This document shows positions 7,818 through 15,139 of a DNA stretch of 64,000 nt, piece by piece. The translations under genes were made by a program, and so were the position numbers. The notes under the pieces were generated by a model. The model was not told where the DNA came from. It worked only from the letters and a program-made list of their open reading frames with translations, and searched no databases. The stretch's first letter is position 1. Each line of letters opens with the position of its first letter. Source of the stretch: WJMT01 sp964445575 (GTDB lineage: Bacteria > Acidobacteriota > Aminicenantia > Aminicenantales > Aminicenantaceae); NCBI GenBank assembly GCA_964445575.1, contig CAYULB010000001.1, positions 1-64,000 of the forward strand, read 5' to 3'.

Positions 7818-8883
7818 GCTTTTTTTGCCTTTTTTTGTTTTTATGCCGGCTTAAAGCCAAAGAGATGAGCTTATCAAGAAGAGAGGGGAATTTTATCCCG
7901 CTGACTTCCCATAATTTGGGATACATGCTGATTTCGGTAAATCCTGGGATCGTATTTATTTCATTCAAAAATATTTTATTGGTTTTATTTTGATAAAAGA
8001 AGTCAACTCTCGCCATCCCAGAGCATTCAATGGATTTAAAGGCAGCTACAGAGATGTTTTGAACCTGATGGACAGCAGATTCAGGAATTTGAGCGGGTAT
8101 GCCAAACCTTGTTTTACCCTCTATGTATTTATCCTGATAATCATAAAAGCTCCTGAAAGGCATGACTTCTCCTGGAAGAGAGCTGATAGGGTCCTTGTTT
8201 CCCAAGACACTGCATTCAATTTCGCGTCCCTCAACAGCCTCTTCCACTAATATCTTCTCATCATAATGAAAAGCTAAATCTATGGCTTCAGATAACCGGG
8301 TACTGGTTAAGACCTTGGTTATGCCTATGCTCGACCCTAAATTGGAAGGTTTGGTAAAAAGAGGAAATCTGAACTCTTTTTCTATTTTTTCTAAAACTTT
8401 TTCTTTGCTTTCTCTCCAGTGTTTTTCATGAACAACATCATATTTAACCACAGGAAGACCTCGGGATTTAAATATTGTCTTTGCCATGGCTTTATCCATG
8501 CCAATAGCAGAAGACATAACAGTGGCTCCCACATAAGGTGCATCTGCAAGTTCGAGGAGGCCCTGGATGGTTCCATCTTCACCATAAGGGCCATGGAGTA
8601 CAGGGAAATAGACCGCTGATTCTGAAATTTTAATATTATTTTCGGCATTCCAGGGAAGAAAGGATTGAAAGGGACCCTTTTTTAGTTCTTCAAGAGATGT
8701 TTCGGGTGATTCAACTTCCTTCCATAATCCTTTTTTATTGATGTAGATGCACTGAATTTTGAATTTTTTTTTATTGAGATTCTGGTAAACAGCCTTGGCT
8801 GAATTAAAGGAAACTTCATGTTCAGCAGAGCGTCCTCCGAAAAGAATGATTATATTTTTTTTGGGTTTCATCTCAAATTCCAT
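7786..8883 (-). CDS. ddl: D-alanine--D-alanine ligase
   Basis: Ddl joins two D-alanines with ATP to make the terminal dipeptide of the peptidoglycan stem peptide. The 365-aa ATP-grasp enzyme shows FGGRSAEHEVSFNSA at the N-terminus, PVLHGPYGEDGTIQGLLE, and in the C-terminal domain MARVDFFYQ and FLNEINTIPGFTEISMYPKLW, with the metal-binding E and N. The C-terminus carries about 20 extra basic residues, the coding part that overlaps ruvX. The start is uncertain: ATG 8883 or the in-frame ATG four codons later; neither has a strong Shine-Dalgarno sequence. Confidence 0.95.
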   Translation of the reverse strand: MEFEMKPKKNIIILFGGRSAEHEVSFNSAKAVYQNLNKKKFKIQCIYINKKGLWKEVESPETSLEELKKGPFQSFLPWNAENNIKISESAVYFPVLHGPYGEDGTIQGLLELADAPYVGATVMSSAIGMDKAMAKTIFKSRGLPVVKYDVVHEKHWRESKEKVLEKIEKEFRFPLFTKPSNLGSSIGITKVLTSTRLSEAIDLAFHYDEKILVEEAVEGREIECSVLGNKDPISSLPGEVMPFRSFYDYQDKYIEGKTRFGIPAQIPESAVHQVQNISVAAFKSIECSGMARVDFFYQNKTNKIFLNEINTIPGFTEISMYPKLWEVSGIKFPSLLDKLISLALSRHKNKKRQKKHENIRNRLRG

Positions 8884-8969
8884 TCTATAAGAAATACTGA
8901 ATTATGTCTAATTTCAGAAATTCCTTTTAGCTGTGTCTGAAAGAAAATAAATTCAATTTTTTTTATTGT

Positions 8970-8998
8970 TTGACACCCCCAAACTGACAAAATATAAT
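8970..8998 (+). promoter_or_regulatory. Perfect consensus sigma-70 promoter
   Basis: TTGACA (8970-8975), a 17-bp spacer and TATAAT (8993-8998) form a full consensus promoter. It drives the secreted-protein gene starting at 9043, leaving a leader of about 38 nt with AGAGGTG as ribosome-binding site. Confidence 0.88.
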
Positions 8999-9042
8999 AG
9001 ATAAAAACATGCCATGAAATAATCAAGGCAAGAGGTGAAAAA

Positions 9043-9837
9043 GTGAAAAAAAATAAAAAAACAGGTGGGAAATTAGCATTACCTATAGTCTTAGTCCTTG
9101 TTTCTATCAGTATGATAGCTTATGGATTTCAGCAGCAAGACATAAAAAAAGCAAAAATATACCAAGAAGAATATCAATTGATTACAGAGTCTGACGTGTA
9201 TTGTTCTTTTTATGTATTAGATGGAGAGATACCTGACCTTGAAATAATAGGTGCGGAAAGAGAATATGAACGGAATGTGTTCAGTGATGAAGATGTGGTC
9301 TATTTAAACCAGGGAAGAATGCAGGGACTGAACAGGGGACAGGTTTATTTGGTCATAGAAGTCAGAAAAGATGTTCCCGGAGTCGGACCTATTGCATTCA
9401 GAAGGGGGAGAGTGCGCATTGAGGAGCTGGATGATACCAAATCTACTGCCAGGATAGAGAAAGCCTGCGGTTGGATCATGCAGGGCTATTCCCTTATTCC
9501 CTTTAAACCCAAAGAAGGAATGACAGGAAAAGACCTTGGATACGATATCCCTCCTTTTGAAACCCAAGGAGTGAAAGGAGAAGTGGTTTTTCTGGAAGCG
9601 GATTTCAACCAGATAGGAAGCGGACACTGGGCCCTTATAAATATCGGACAGCAGCATGGAATCACTTTAGGGCAGCAGCTTATCCTGTACCGCCTCTTGA
9701 AGAAGGATGCCCCTATACAGGTATTTGGGAATTGTGTGGTGATCGACGTTCAGGAGGAGACATCCACTATTAAAGTGTTGTCATGCCGAGATGCAGTAAG
9801 GATCGGGGATAATGTGATGGTGAGACCGGAAAAGTAG
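9043..9837 (+). CDS. Secreted protein with duplicated beta module, unknown function
   Basis: The 264-aa protein starts at GTG and has a signal anchor (about residues 11-28). It then shows two related modules: residues about 85-160 (VVYLNQGRMQGLNRGQVYLV ... GYSLIPF) and about 195-262 (WALINIGQQHGITLGQQLIL ... GDNVMV). Both follow the pattern 'yLN-GxxxGlxxGq-y-V ... xIxExxxxtSTaxIxxa ... i-xGdxVM'. This is like the C-terminal domain of FlgT and related envelope proteins, but the match is only by pattern. The strong promoter suggests abundant expression. It is a single gene and no function is assigned. Confidence 0.75.
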   Translation: MKKNKKTGGKLALPIVLVLVSISMIAYGFQQQDIKKAKIYQEEYQLITESDVYCSFYVLDGEIPDLEIIGAEREYERNVFSDEDVVYLNQGRMQGLNRGQVYLVIEVRKDVPGVGPIAFRRGRVRIEELDDTKSTARIEKACGWIMQGYSLIPFKPKEGMTGKDLGYDIPPFETQGVKGEVVFLEADFNQIGSGHWALINIGQQHGITLGQQLILYRLLKKDAPIQVFGNCVVIDVQEETSTIKVLSCRDAVRIGDNVMVRPEK

Positions 9838-9846
9838 AAGAATATT

Positions 9847-9915
9847 TTATTCACCCCCCCCATTTTTTTGCCTTCGAGGTGAGCCAATCTCACTGCATTT
9901 TGTGAATAAGTCAGG
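9847..9915 (-). repeat. Short inverted derivative of the MITE family
   Basis: TTATTCAC (9847-9854) and GTGAATAA (9902-9909) are inverted ends. Between them lie CCATTTTTTTGCC and GTGAGCCAATCTCACTGCA, which are the reverse complement of the conserved TGCAGTGAGATCGGCTCGC / AAATGG core of the full-length elements at 38634 and 42270. The right edge reads GAATAAGTCAGG, the standard terminal CAGG. The hairpin core and one end are deleted. Confidence 0.6.
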
Positions 9916-10029
9916 CTGATATTCTGCAGATTCAAAAAAGATGGCCGCTCAAAAATCCGCAAGAAATATATTTTGGATAGGTGTAAAGAAAGTGAAGTTT
10001 AAAGCAATGTTGGGGACAGGGACTGCTCA

Positions 10030-10103
10030 AGGCGCGGGTCGGATTCGAACCGACGAATCGAGGTTTTGCAAACCCCTCCCTTAAGCCACTTGGGTACCGC
10101 GCC
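10030..10103 (-). tRNA. tRNA-Cys (GCA)
   Basis: The minus strand folds into a complete cloverleaf: acceptor GGCGCGG/CCGCGCC, D stem CCC/GGG, anticodon arm GGGGT-TTGCAAA-ACCTC with anticodon GCA, and T arm GTCGG-TTCGAAT-CCGAC. The discriminator is U. The 3' CCA is not encoded (the next bases are TGA), so it must be added after transcription. It lies downstream of tRNA-Gly and probably shares its promoter. Confidence 0.95.
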
Positions 10104-10228
10104 AGTTTATCATGTTTGAAATCTTTCAGCTTAAAGCTATGTCATTGTAGCTCAAAAACAAAAACATGTCCAGTTGGATAAGCTGAGAAGGTTCATTTCA
10201 AATTAAGAAAAATCACTGGGGAAGAGCC

Positions 10229-10303
10229 TGGAGCGGACGATGGGATTTGAACCCACGACCTTCTGCTTGGCAAGCAGACGTTCTACCCCTGAACTACGCC
10301 CGC
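10229..10303 (-). tRNA. tRNA-Gly (GCC)
   Basis: The cloverleaf is acceptor GCGGGCG/CGTCCGC, D arm GTTC...GAAC, anticodon arm TCTGC-TTGCCAA-GCAGA with anticodon GCC, T arm GTGGG-TTCAAAT-CCCAT, discriminator U, and an encoded CCA. It is the first gene of a two-tRNA unit with tRNA-Cys. An apparent ORF on the plus strand across it (GFEPTTFCLASRR) is a known translation artefact of tRNA genes. Confidence 0.97.
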
Positions 10304-10338
10304 TCTTTTTACTCAACATCAGCAATCAGGATAGAGCT

Positions 10339-10367
10339 AAATTACCAGAAAGGATAAAAGCTGTCAA
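10339..10367 (-). promoter_or_regulatory. Promoter of the tRNA-Gly/tRNA-Cys unit
   Basis: The minus-strand boxes are TTGACA (10362-10367) and TAATTT (10339-10344) with a 17-bp spacer. Transcription would start about 28 nt upstream of the mature tRNA-Gly. Confidence 0.6.
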
Positions 10368-10429
10368 CCTATCTGAATTCATGTTTAATGTATTTAATAT
10401 AAAGGAGGAGAAAAACTCAACAATGTTTG

Positions 10430-10458
10430 TTGACACACAGGATTAAAAAATATATATT
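10430..10458 (+). promoter_or_regulatory. Promoter of the YIP1 membrane protein gene
   Basis: TTGACA (10430-10435) and TATATT (10453-10458) with a 17-bp spacer. The leader is about 28 nt and has AAAGGAG before the ATG at 10493. Confidence 0.7.
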
Positions 10459-10492
10459 TTAACAAATCAATCACGAAAAAAGGAGAATCAGG

Positions 10493-11089
10493 ATGGAATT
10501 AATTCCAAGAGTACAGGGAATATTATTCAAGCCTAAAGAAGAATGGGAAAAAATTAAAAAGCAGACTTTAAGTATATCTGATTTGTTCACCAAGTATGCC
10601 TTGATTCTGGTTGCGATTCCTGCCGTAGCCCAGTTCATTGGACGCGGCATTATTGGGTATAGCGTACCCTTTGTGGGGTGGGTTAGGTCTGGAATCGGAC
10701 GAGCGCTTCTTCACAGTATTTTATTCTATGTCCTGACCGTAGGGGCTGTCTATCTTTTAGGGATCATTATCAATGCTCTGGCTCCTTCATTTGACTCCAA
10801 ACCCAACCAAGATAAGGCAATGAATCTGGCTGTATTCAGCATGACCCCAGCCTGGATAGCAGGTATCCTTTATATCATTCCTCAGTTATCAATATTGGTT
10901 TTTTTAGCATCACTTTATGGTATTTATATTTTTTACCTCGGGTTTTCTTCTACCATCATGGAGACTCCCAAAGAAAAAGTGGTGGGCTATTTTGTGGTGA
11001 CCATTATCGTGTCGATTGTTCTTTATGTCATAATAGGTCTGGTTCTGGGGGCTATTTTTGCGGTCAGTGGAGGATTAGGAGCTATTTAA
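10493..11089 (+). CDS. YIP1 family integral membrane protein
   Basis: The 198-aa protein begins with the signature of bacterial YIP1 proteins (RVQGILFKPKEEWEKIK) and then has about five hydrophobic helices. The conserved GIIINALAP and MTPAWIAGILYIIP segments are seen near residues 85-95 and 120-133. Family members are polytopic inner-membrane proteins of uncertain role. It is transcribed alone from a good promoter, and its last 15 bp overlap the convergent pyrF. A second YIP1 protein is encoded at 32629-33336. Confidence 0.85.
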   Translation: MELIPRVQGILFKPKEEWEKIKKQTLSISDLFTKYALILVAIPAVAQFIGRGIIGYSVPFVGWVRSGIGRALLHSILFYVLTVGAVYLLGIIINALAPSFDSKPNQDKAMNLAVFSMTPAWIAGILYIIPQLSILVFLASLYGIYIFYLGFSSTIMETPKEKVVGYFVVTIIVSIVLYVIIGLVLGAIFAVSGGLGAI

Positions 11090-11800
11090 TTCCTGGCATA
11101 TCTTAAAGAAAGCTTCTGAAGGATCCGGAGCCTGGGTCACAGGACGTCCTATAACCAGAAAATCAGCACCGTTTTCTATGGCTTGAGAGGGAGTGGTGAC
11201 CCGCTTCTGATCATTGCGGGGAGCCCATAAAGGCCGAATTCCAGGGTTGATAATTAAAAAATCACTCCCTATTTCCTTTTTTACCATCTTTGTCTCTTTC
11301 GGAGAGCAGACCAGTCCATCCATACCCGCATCTTTAGCGAGGTGGGCGAGACTAAGGACCTGGTCATTGGTACTGGTTTTGATTCCTATCTGTCTGAGCT
11401 CTTGGTTCTTCAAACTGGTAAGCACCGTGACAGCCAGAAGGAAAGGTTTTTGAACTCCAGTTTTTTCTGAGAGCTCTTTGGCTTCCTCCACCGCTTTTTT
11501 CATCATTTCTCTTCCTCCTGAGGCATGGAGGGTCATCATTTTAATTTCATGCTTAAGAGCTGACCTGACAGCTCCAGAAACAGTGTTGGGGATATCATGT
11601 AATTTTAGGTCAAGGAAAACTCTTTTTCCCAACTTATGGATTTCCTGGATCATGAGAGGGCCTTCTGAAATGAAGAGCTCCAATCCTATTTTAAAAGTCC
11701 GGACGTTTTTTAATTTTTTGATCAAGTTTAGAGCTTGATTTTTGTTGTTAGTGTCTAGAGCAATGATTATTTTTTCGGCTGGTTCTTTTTTGGGGTTCAT
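11075..11800 (-). CDS. pyrF: Orotidine-5'-phosphate decarboxylase
   Basis: PyrF converts OMP to UMP, the last step of de novo pyrimidine synthesis. The 241-aa TIM barrel contains the catalytic D-x-K-x-x-D in FLDLKLHDIPNT (D64, K66, D69). The phosphate-binding region reads INPGIRPLW, and IGRPVTQAPDP is near the C-terminus. An AAAGGA precedes the ATG. It is the third gene of pyrK-pyrD-pyrF, 16 bp after pyrD. It overlaps the convergent YIP1 gene by 15 bp. Confidence 0.95.
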   Translation of the reverse strand: MNPKKEPAEKIIIALDTNNKNQALNLIKKLKNVRTFKIGLELFISEGPLMIQEIHKLGKRVFLDLKLHDIPNTVSGAVRSALKHEIKMMTLHASGGREMMKKAVEEAKELSEKTGVQKPFLLAVTVLTSLKNQELRQIGIKTSTNDQVLSLAHLAKDAGMDGLVCSPKETKMVKKEIGSDFLIINPGIRPLWAPRNDQKRVTTPSQAIENGADFLVIGRPVTQAPDPSEAFFKICQELNSS

Positions 11801-11816
11801 GAGATTTCCTTTGTCA

Positions 11817-12740
11817 TTATGAATTTAAGTCCACGGTTCCAATGATGTCCTGGACCTTATCTATGTTATTTTCTTTACAGAAAGCAGTTATTTCATCAAT
11901 GATTCTGACTGTGGAGTTAGGGTCCGTAAAGTTAGCCGTTCCTACCTGTACAGCTTTGGCACCGGCTATGAGGAATTCCACAGCATCCCTTCCGTTCATG
12001 ATACCTCCCATACCAATTAAAGGTATTTCAATAGAACGGGCAGCCTGGTAGACCATTCTCAGAGCAATAGGCTTAATAGCGGGTCCGCTGAGTCCTCCCA
12101 AAACATTCCCTAATTTTGGTTTTCGGGTCTCTGGGTTTATTTCCATGGCTAGAAAAGTATTGACCAGGGAGACAGCGTCTGAGCCACCTTCTTGAGCGCT
12201 GATGGCTATTTCGGTGATATCAGTAACATTGGGAGATAATTTTGTAATAACAGGGGTGGAACAGGAGTTTTTCACCAGCTTTACAATCTTATATGTCTCT
12301 TCAGGGTCTTGAGCGGGGCAGAAGCCTCCTTTTTTGACATTAGGACAGGAGACGTTCAGTTCATAAGCAGATATCCCTTGATGTTTGTCCAAATAATGGG
12401 CTACTGAAGCGTATTCCTCGTTATTTTCTCCACAGATGTTTATGATAATGGCTGTCTGGAATTTTTTTATCTTGGGAAGAACTTCTTTTGAAAATTGTTC
12501 CACACCGACTCCAGGAAGCCCTATGGAATTTAAAAGACCGCAGGCTGTCTCAGCAAGTCGAGGGGGAGGGTTTCCCTGTTTTGGATTGAGATACAACCCT
12601 TTGACCACAAATCCACCCAGTTGGTTTAAATCCACAAAAGGCGAAAATTCAACTCCGTATCCAAATGTGCCGCTGGCAGCAATGACCGGGTTTTTAAGCT
12701 TAAGAAACCCCAAATCAATGTGAGTATCGACCATTTTCAT
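11817..12740 (-). CDS. pyrD: Dihydroorotate dehydrogenase B, catalytic subunit (PyrD, class 1B)
   Basis: PyrD oxidises dihydroorotate to orotate using FMN; class 1B enzymes pass electrons to PyrK and NAD. The 307-aa chain has AASGTFGYG, the active-site Cys in NVSCPNV (C132), GGLSGPAIKPIALR and the C-terminal GMGGIMNGRDAVEFLIAGA. The ATG at 12740 directly follows the pyrK stop and gives the normal family N-terminus. A longer in-frame reading to 12788 would overlap pyrK and adds unrelated residues. Pairing with pyrK supports class 1B. Confidence 0.94.
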   Translation of the reverse strand: MKMVDTHIDLGFLKLKNPVIAASGTFGYGVEFSPFVDLNQLGGFVVKGLYLNPKQGNPPPRLAETACGLLNSIGLPGVGVEQFSKEVLPKIKKFQTAIIINICGENNEEYASVAHYLDKHQGISAYELNVSCPNVKKGGFCPAQDPEETYKIVKLVKNSCSTPVITKLSPNVTDITEIAISAQEGGSDAVSLVNTFLAMEINPETRKPKLGNVLGGLSGPAIKPIALRMVYQAARSIEIPLIGMGGIMNGRDAVEFLIAGAKAVQVGTANFTDPNSTVRIIDEITAFCKENNIDKVQDIIGTVDLNS

Positions 12741-12741
12741 A

Positions 12742-13554
12742 TCAATCCCAAACCACCTCATCTGAAAAAAAAACAGGACCGTCTTCACAGATTTTACGCC
12801 ATTCTGTGGTTTTCCCTTTCTTGATTTTTTTTACACATCCCCAGCACGCACCAAATCCACACCCCATAATAGATTCCAGAGACAGTTGGGCAGTGATGCT
12901 AAGGGCTTTAGAAAATTCAGAAATTTTTTTTAGCATTCCTTGGGGTCCGCAGGCGTAAATGAATGAAGGAATCATTAGATCCATTTCTTTTTTAAATAGA
13001 TCTGTGACCAAACCCCTATAGCCTGACGAGCCATCTTCAGTGGAACAGAGAATCTCTATGTTTTCTTTTTTGAATTTTGAGGAGATCCGTAGGTCTTTTG
13101 AGGAGTTTGCCCCAAAAAATACTTTGACGGATTGTTTTTTTTTAATAAGCTCAAGTGCAAGAAAATAAAGAGGAGCAATTCCTCTCCCCCCTCCGATAAG
13201 GCATATTGTTTTTTGTCCATAATTTTCCTGAATGTGAAAACCATTTCCCAGAGGTCCTAAAACCTCCATTTCTTCGCCTAATTGTTTTTCACTGAGGATG
13301 GAAGTTCCTATGCCTGTATTTTGAAAAAATATCTCCAGATTTTGGCCTTTTTTAGAGTGGATGCTGAAAGGACGGCGCAGAAGAGGGTAAGGGCTTTGGG
13401 ATACCCTGACCATTAAAAATTGTCCGGGTCTTGATTCTTTGGCTATTTCAGGTGCCTTAAAGGAGAGAAGACAGTAATCGTTTCCCCATATTTCTTTTCG
13501 GATGACTTTTGCATTGTGATTTTTTAGCATAGAAGACATACTGTAATGTCCCAT
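12742..13554 (-). CDS. pyrK: Dihydroorotate dehydrogenase B, electron-transfer subunit (PyrK)
   Basis: PyrK carries FAD and a [2Fe-2S] cluster and transfers electrons from PyrD to NAD+. The 270-aa protein has the FAD site RRPFSIHS, the nucleotide-binding GGGRGIAPLYFLA, and four cluster cysteines at about 232, 237, 240 and 256 (GCGFGACWGC ... KICEDGPVF). It is the first gene of pyrKDF. An extended -10 (TGTTATTTT, -10 box 13557-13562) lies only two bases before the first ATG. The true start may therefore be ATG 13539 or 13530. Confidence 0.93.
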   Translation of the reverse strand: MGHYSMSSMLKNHNAKVIRKEIWGNDYCLLSFKAPEIAKESRPGQFLMVRVSQSPYPLLRRPFSIHSKKGQNLEIFFQNTGIGTSILSEKQLGEEMEVLGPLGNGFHIQENYGQKTICLIGGGRGIAPLYFLALELIKKKQSVKVFFGANSSKDLRISSKFKKENIEILCSTEDGSSGYRGLVTDLFKKEMDLMIPSFIYACGPQGMLKKISEFSKALSITAQLSLESIMGCGFGACWGCVKKIKKGKTTEWRKICEDGPVFFSDEVVWD

Positions 13555-13593
13555 TTAAAATAACAGAAATGGTTTTTTTGAGCAATAAAAACT

Positions 13594-13622
13594 TTGACAT
13601 AAATCGAAGTTTTTGAAATAAT
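13594..13622 (+). promoter_or_regulatory. Promoter of the aminotransferase gene
   Basis: TTGACA (13594-13599) and AATAAT (13617-13622) are 17 bp apart. The leader of about 90 nt contains a hairpin (13639-13664). Confidence 0.6.
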
Positions 13623-13638
13623 CAAAATCTTCATGATT

Positions 13639-13664
13639 ACCCTGAATTATTCCTGAATCAGGGT
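13639..13664 (+). repeat. Small palindrome in the aspC leader, resembling paired MITE ends
   Basis: ACCCTGA (13639-13645) and TCAGGGT (13658-13664) form a perfect 7-bp stem around ATTATTCCTGAA. The left arm reads CCTGAATTATTC, close to the CCTGATTTATTC end of the repeat family at 42270. It may be a collapsed remnant or just a leader hairpin. Confidence 0.35.
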
Positions 13665-13717
13665 GGCCTGGCTGCCCTTTTATGAATGATTTGGGATTAA
13701 TATGGGAGGCAATTCAA

Positions 13718-14911
13718 ATGCATATATCCCGACGGGCTCAGGAAATCCAGGAATCTCCCATTAGAAAGTTAAAGCCTTATGCGGATCAGGCTGTTTCAGA
13801 AGGAGTCAAAGTTCATTTCATTAATATTGGACAGCCTGACATTGTCACCCCAGCTCCTGTATGGGAGGCTTTTAAAAAAGGAAAAGAGGATGTGCTTGAG
13901 TACGGGCCGGCTCAAGGCCTCTTGGAGTTGAGAAAAGCTATAGCCAGATACTTCAATGCTTATAAAATCCCCCTAAATCAGGAAAACGTGATCATCACTA
14001 TTGGAGGGTCAGAGGCTATTCATTTTGCTTTTTCCGCTGTGGCTGACACTGAAGATGAGATCATAATTCCAGAGCCTTTTTATACCAACTATAATGGTTA
14101 TGCTGCTTTTGCCAATGTCAATATAGTCCCTTTGACATTGGATGTAAGGAACGGGTTCAAGCTCCCTGAGAAAAGAGAAATAGAACAAACCATCACCCCC
14201 AAGACAAGAGCGGTTTTACTGTGTTCTCCGAATAATCCTACCGGAACCGTTTATACCCGGGAAGAGCTGGAAAGAGTGGTTGCTTTGGTTCAAAAACATG
14301 ATTTGTTTCTGATCGCAGATGAGGTCTATAAGGAATTTGTTTACGATGGCGCTAGTCATAAAAGCGTATTGGAATTTGAAGAGATCAAAGATAGAACTAT
14401 AGTGGTTGACAGCGTATCCAAACGTTTTAGCTGCTGCGGTGCGAGAATAGGAGCTGTGATAACCAGGAATCCTGAAGTTTATAATGGAATCCTCAAATTT
14501 GCGCAGGCTCGATTGTGTCCCCCCACTCTGGAACAAAAGGCGGCTTTGGCAGCTTATCAAATGGGAATGGATTATTTCGAAACAGTGAGAGAAGAATATC
14601 AAAAGAGAAGGGATATTTTGTATGATGGATTAAAGGATATCCCAGGTATTGTGATGCACAAACCCTCGGGGGCATTTTATTTAATTGTGAGGCTGCCTAT
14701 AAAAGACAGTGAGCATTTTGTGCGGTGGATGTTAGCTGACTTTAGATTTGAGAATGAAACTGTAATGGTGGCGCCAGCGCAGGGTTTTTACAGGACTCCC
14801 GGCAAAGGCAAGGACGAAATCAGAATCGCCTATGTCCTTAAGGAAGAGAATTTAAAAAGAGCCATACGAGTTTTCAAAAAAGGCCTTGAAAAATATATGT
14901 CCTTGTTTTAA
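13718..14911 (+). CDS. Class I/II aminotransferase (aspartate aminotransferase type)
   Basis: This is a fold-type I PLP enzyme of 397 aa that transfers amino groups between an amino acid (probably aspartate or an aromatic one) and 2-oxoglutarate. Visible motifs are INIGQPDIVTP, the PLP phosphate region GGSEA, PNNPTG at 171-176, DEVY at 201-204, and the Schiff-base lysine in DSVSKRFS (K235). The true start is ATG 13718, with GGGAGG seven bases upstream; an ATG at 13682 has none. It is a single gene. Substrate choice cannot be read with certainty from the sequence. Confidence 0.9.
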   Translation: MHISRRAQEIQESPIRKLKPYADQAVSEGVKVHFINIGQPDIVTPAPVWEAFKKGKEDVLEYGPAQGLLELRKAIARYFNAYKIPLNQENVIITIGGSEAIHFAFSAVADTEDEIIIPEPFYTNYNGYAAFANVNIVPLTLDVRNGFKLPEKREIEQTITPKTRAVLLCSPNNPTGTVYTREELERVVALVQKHDLFLIADEVYKEFVYDGASHKSVLEFEEIKDRTIVVDSVSKRFSCCGARIGAVITRNPEVYNGILKFAQARLCPPTLEQKAALAAYQMGMDYFETVREEYQKRRDILYDGLKDIPGIVMHKPSGAFYLIVRLPIKDSEHFVRWMLADFRFENETVMVAPAQGFYRTPGKGKDEIRIAYVLKEENLKRAIRVFKKGLEKYMSLF

Positions 14912-15139
14912 ATGTTTGACCTTGTATTAAGACTACTTTAAAATAATAACCTGCTGTATTTTCCCAGAATTTCGTGCTGTAGGAATTTTGCGGCCTGCAG
15001 ACAAAGCGATTCTAAAAATATAAATTTATAGAAAAAGTATTTTTATAATGAAATCAAGAGGATAAGAATTGAATATTATGGATGTCAGAATCAAGATGTT
15101 TTGTTCAAAAACTCAGTTTTATCGGAAAAGGAGGTAAGA

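Noticed and set aside
10240..10446. Plus-strand ORF beginning MGFEPTTFCLASRR
   Set aside because: It is the antisense reading of tRNA-Gly; this peptide is a well-known artefact of translated tRNA genes.
14912..15139. Riboswitch or structured leader upstream of ppdK
   Set aside because: No conserved riboswitch core or strong hairpin followed by T-run could be seen; only an isolated TATAAT at 15044-15049.
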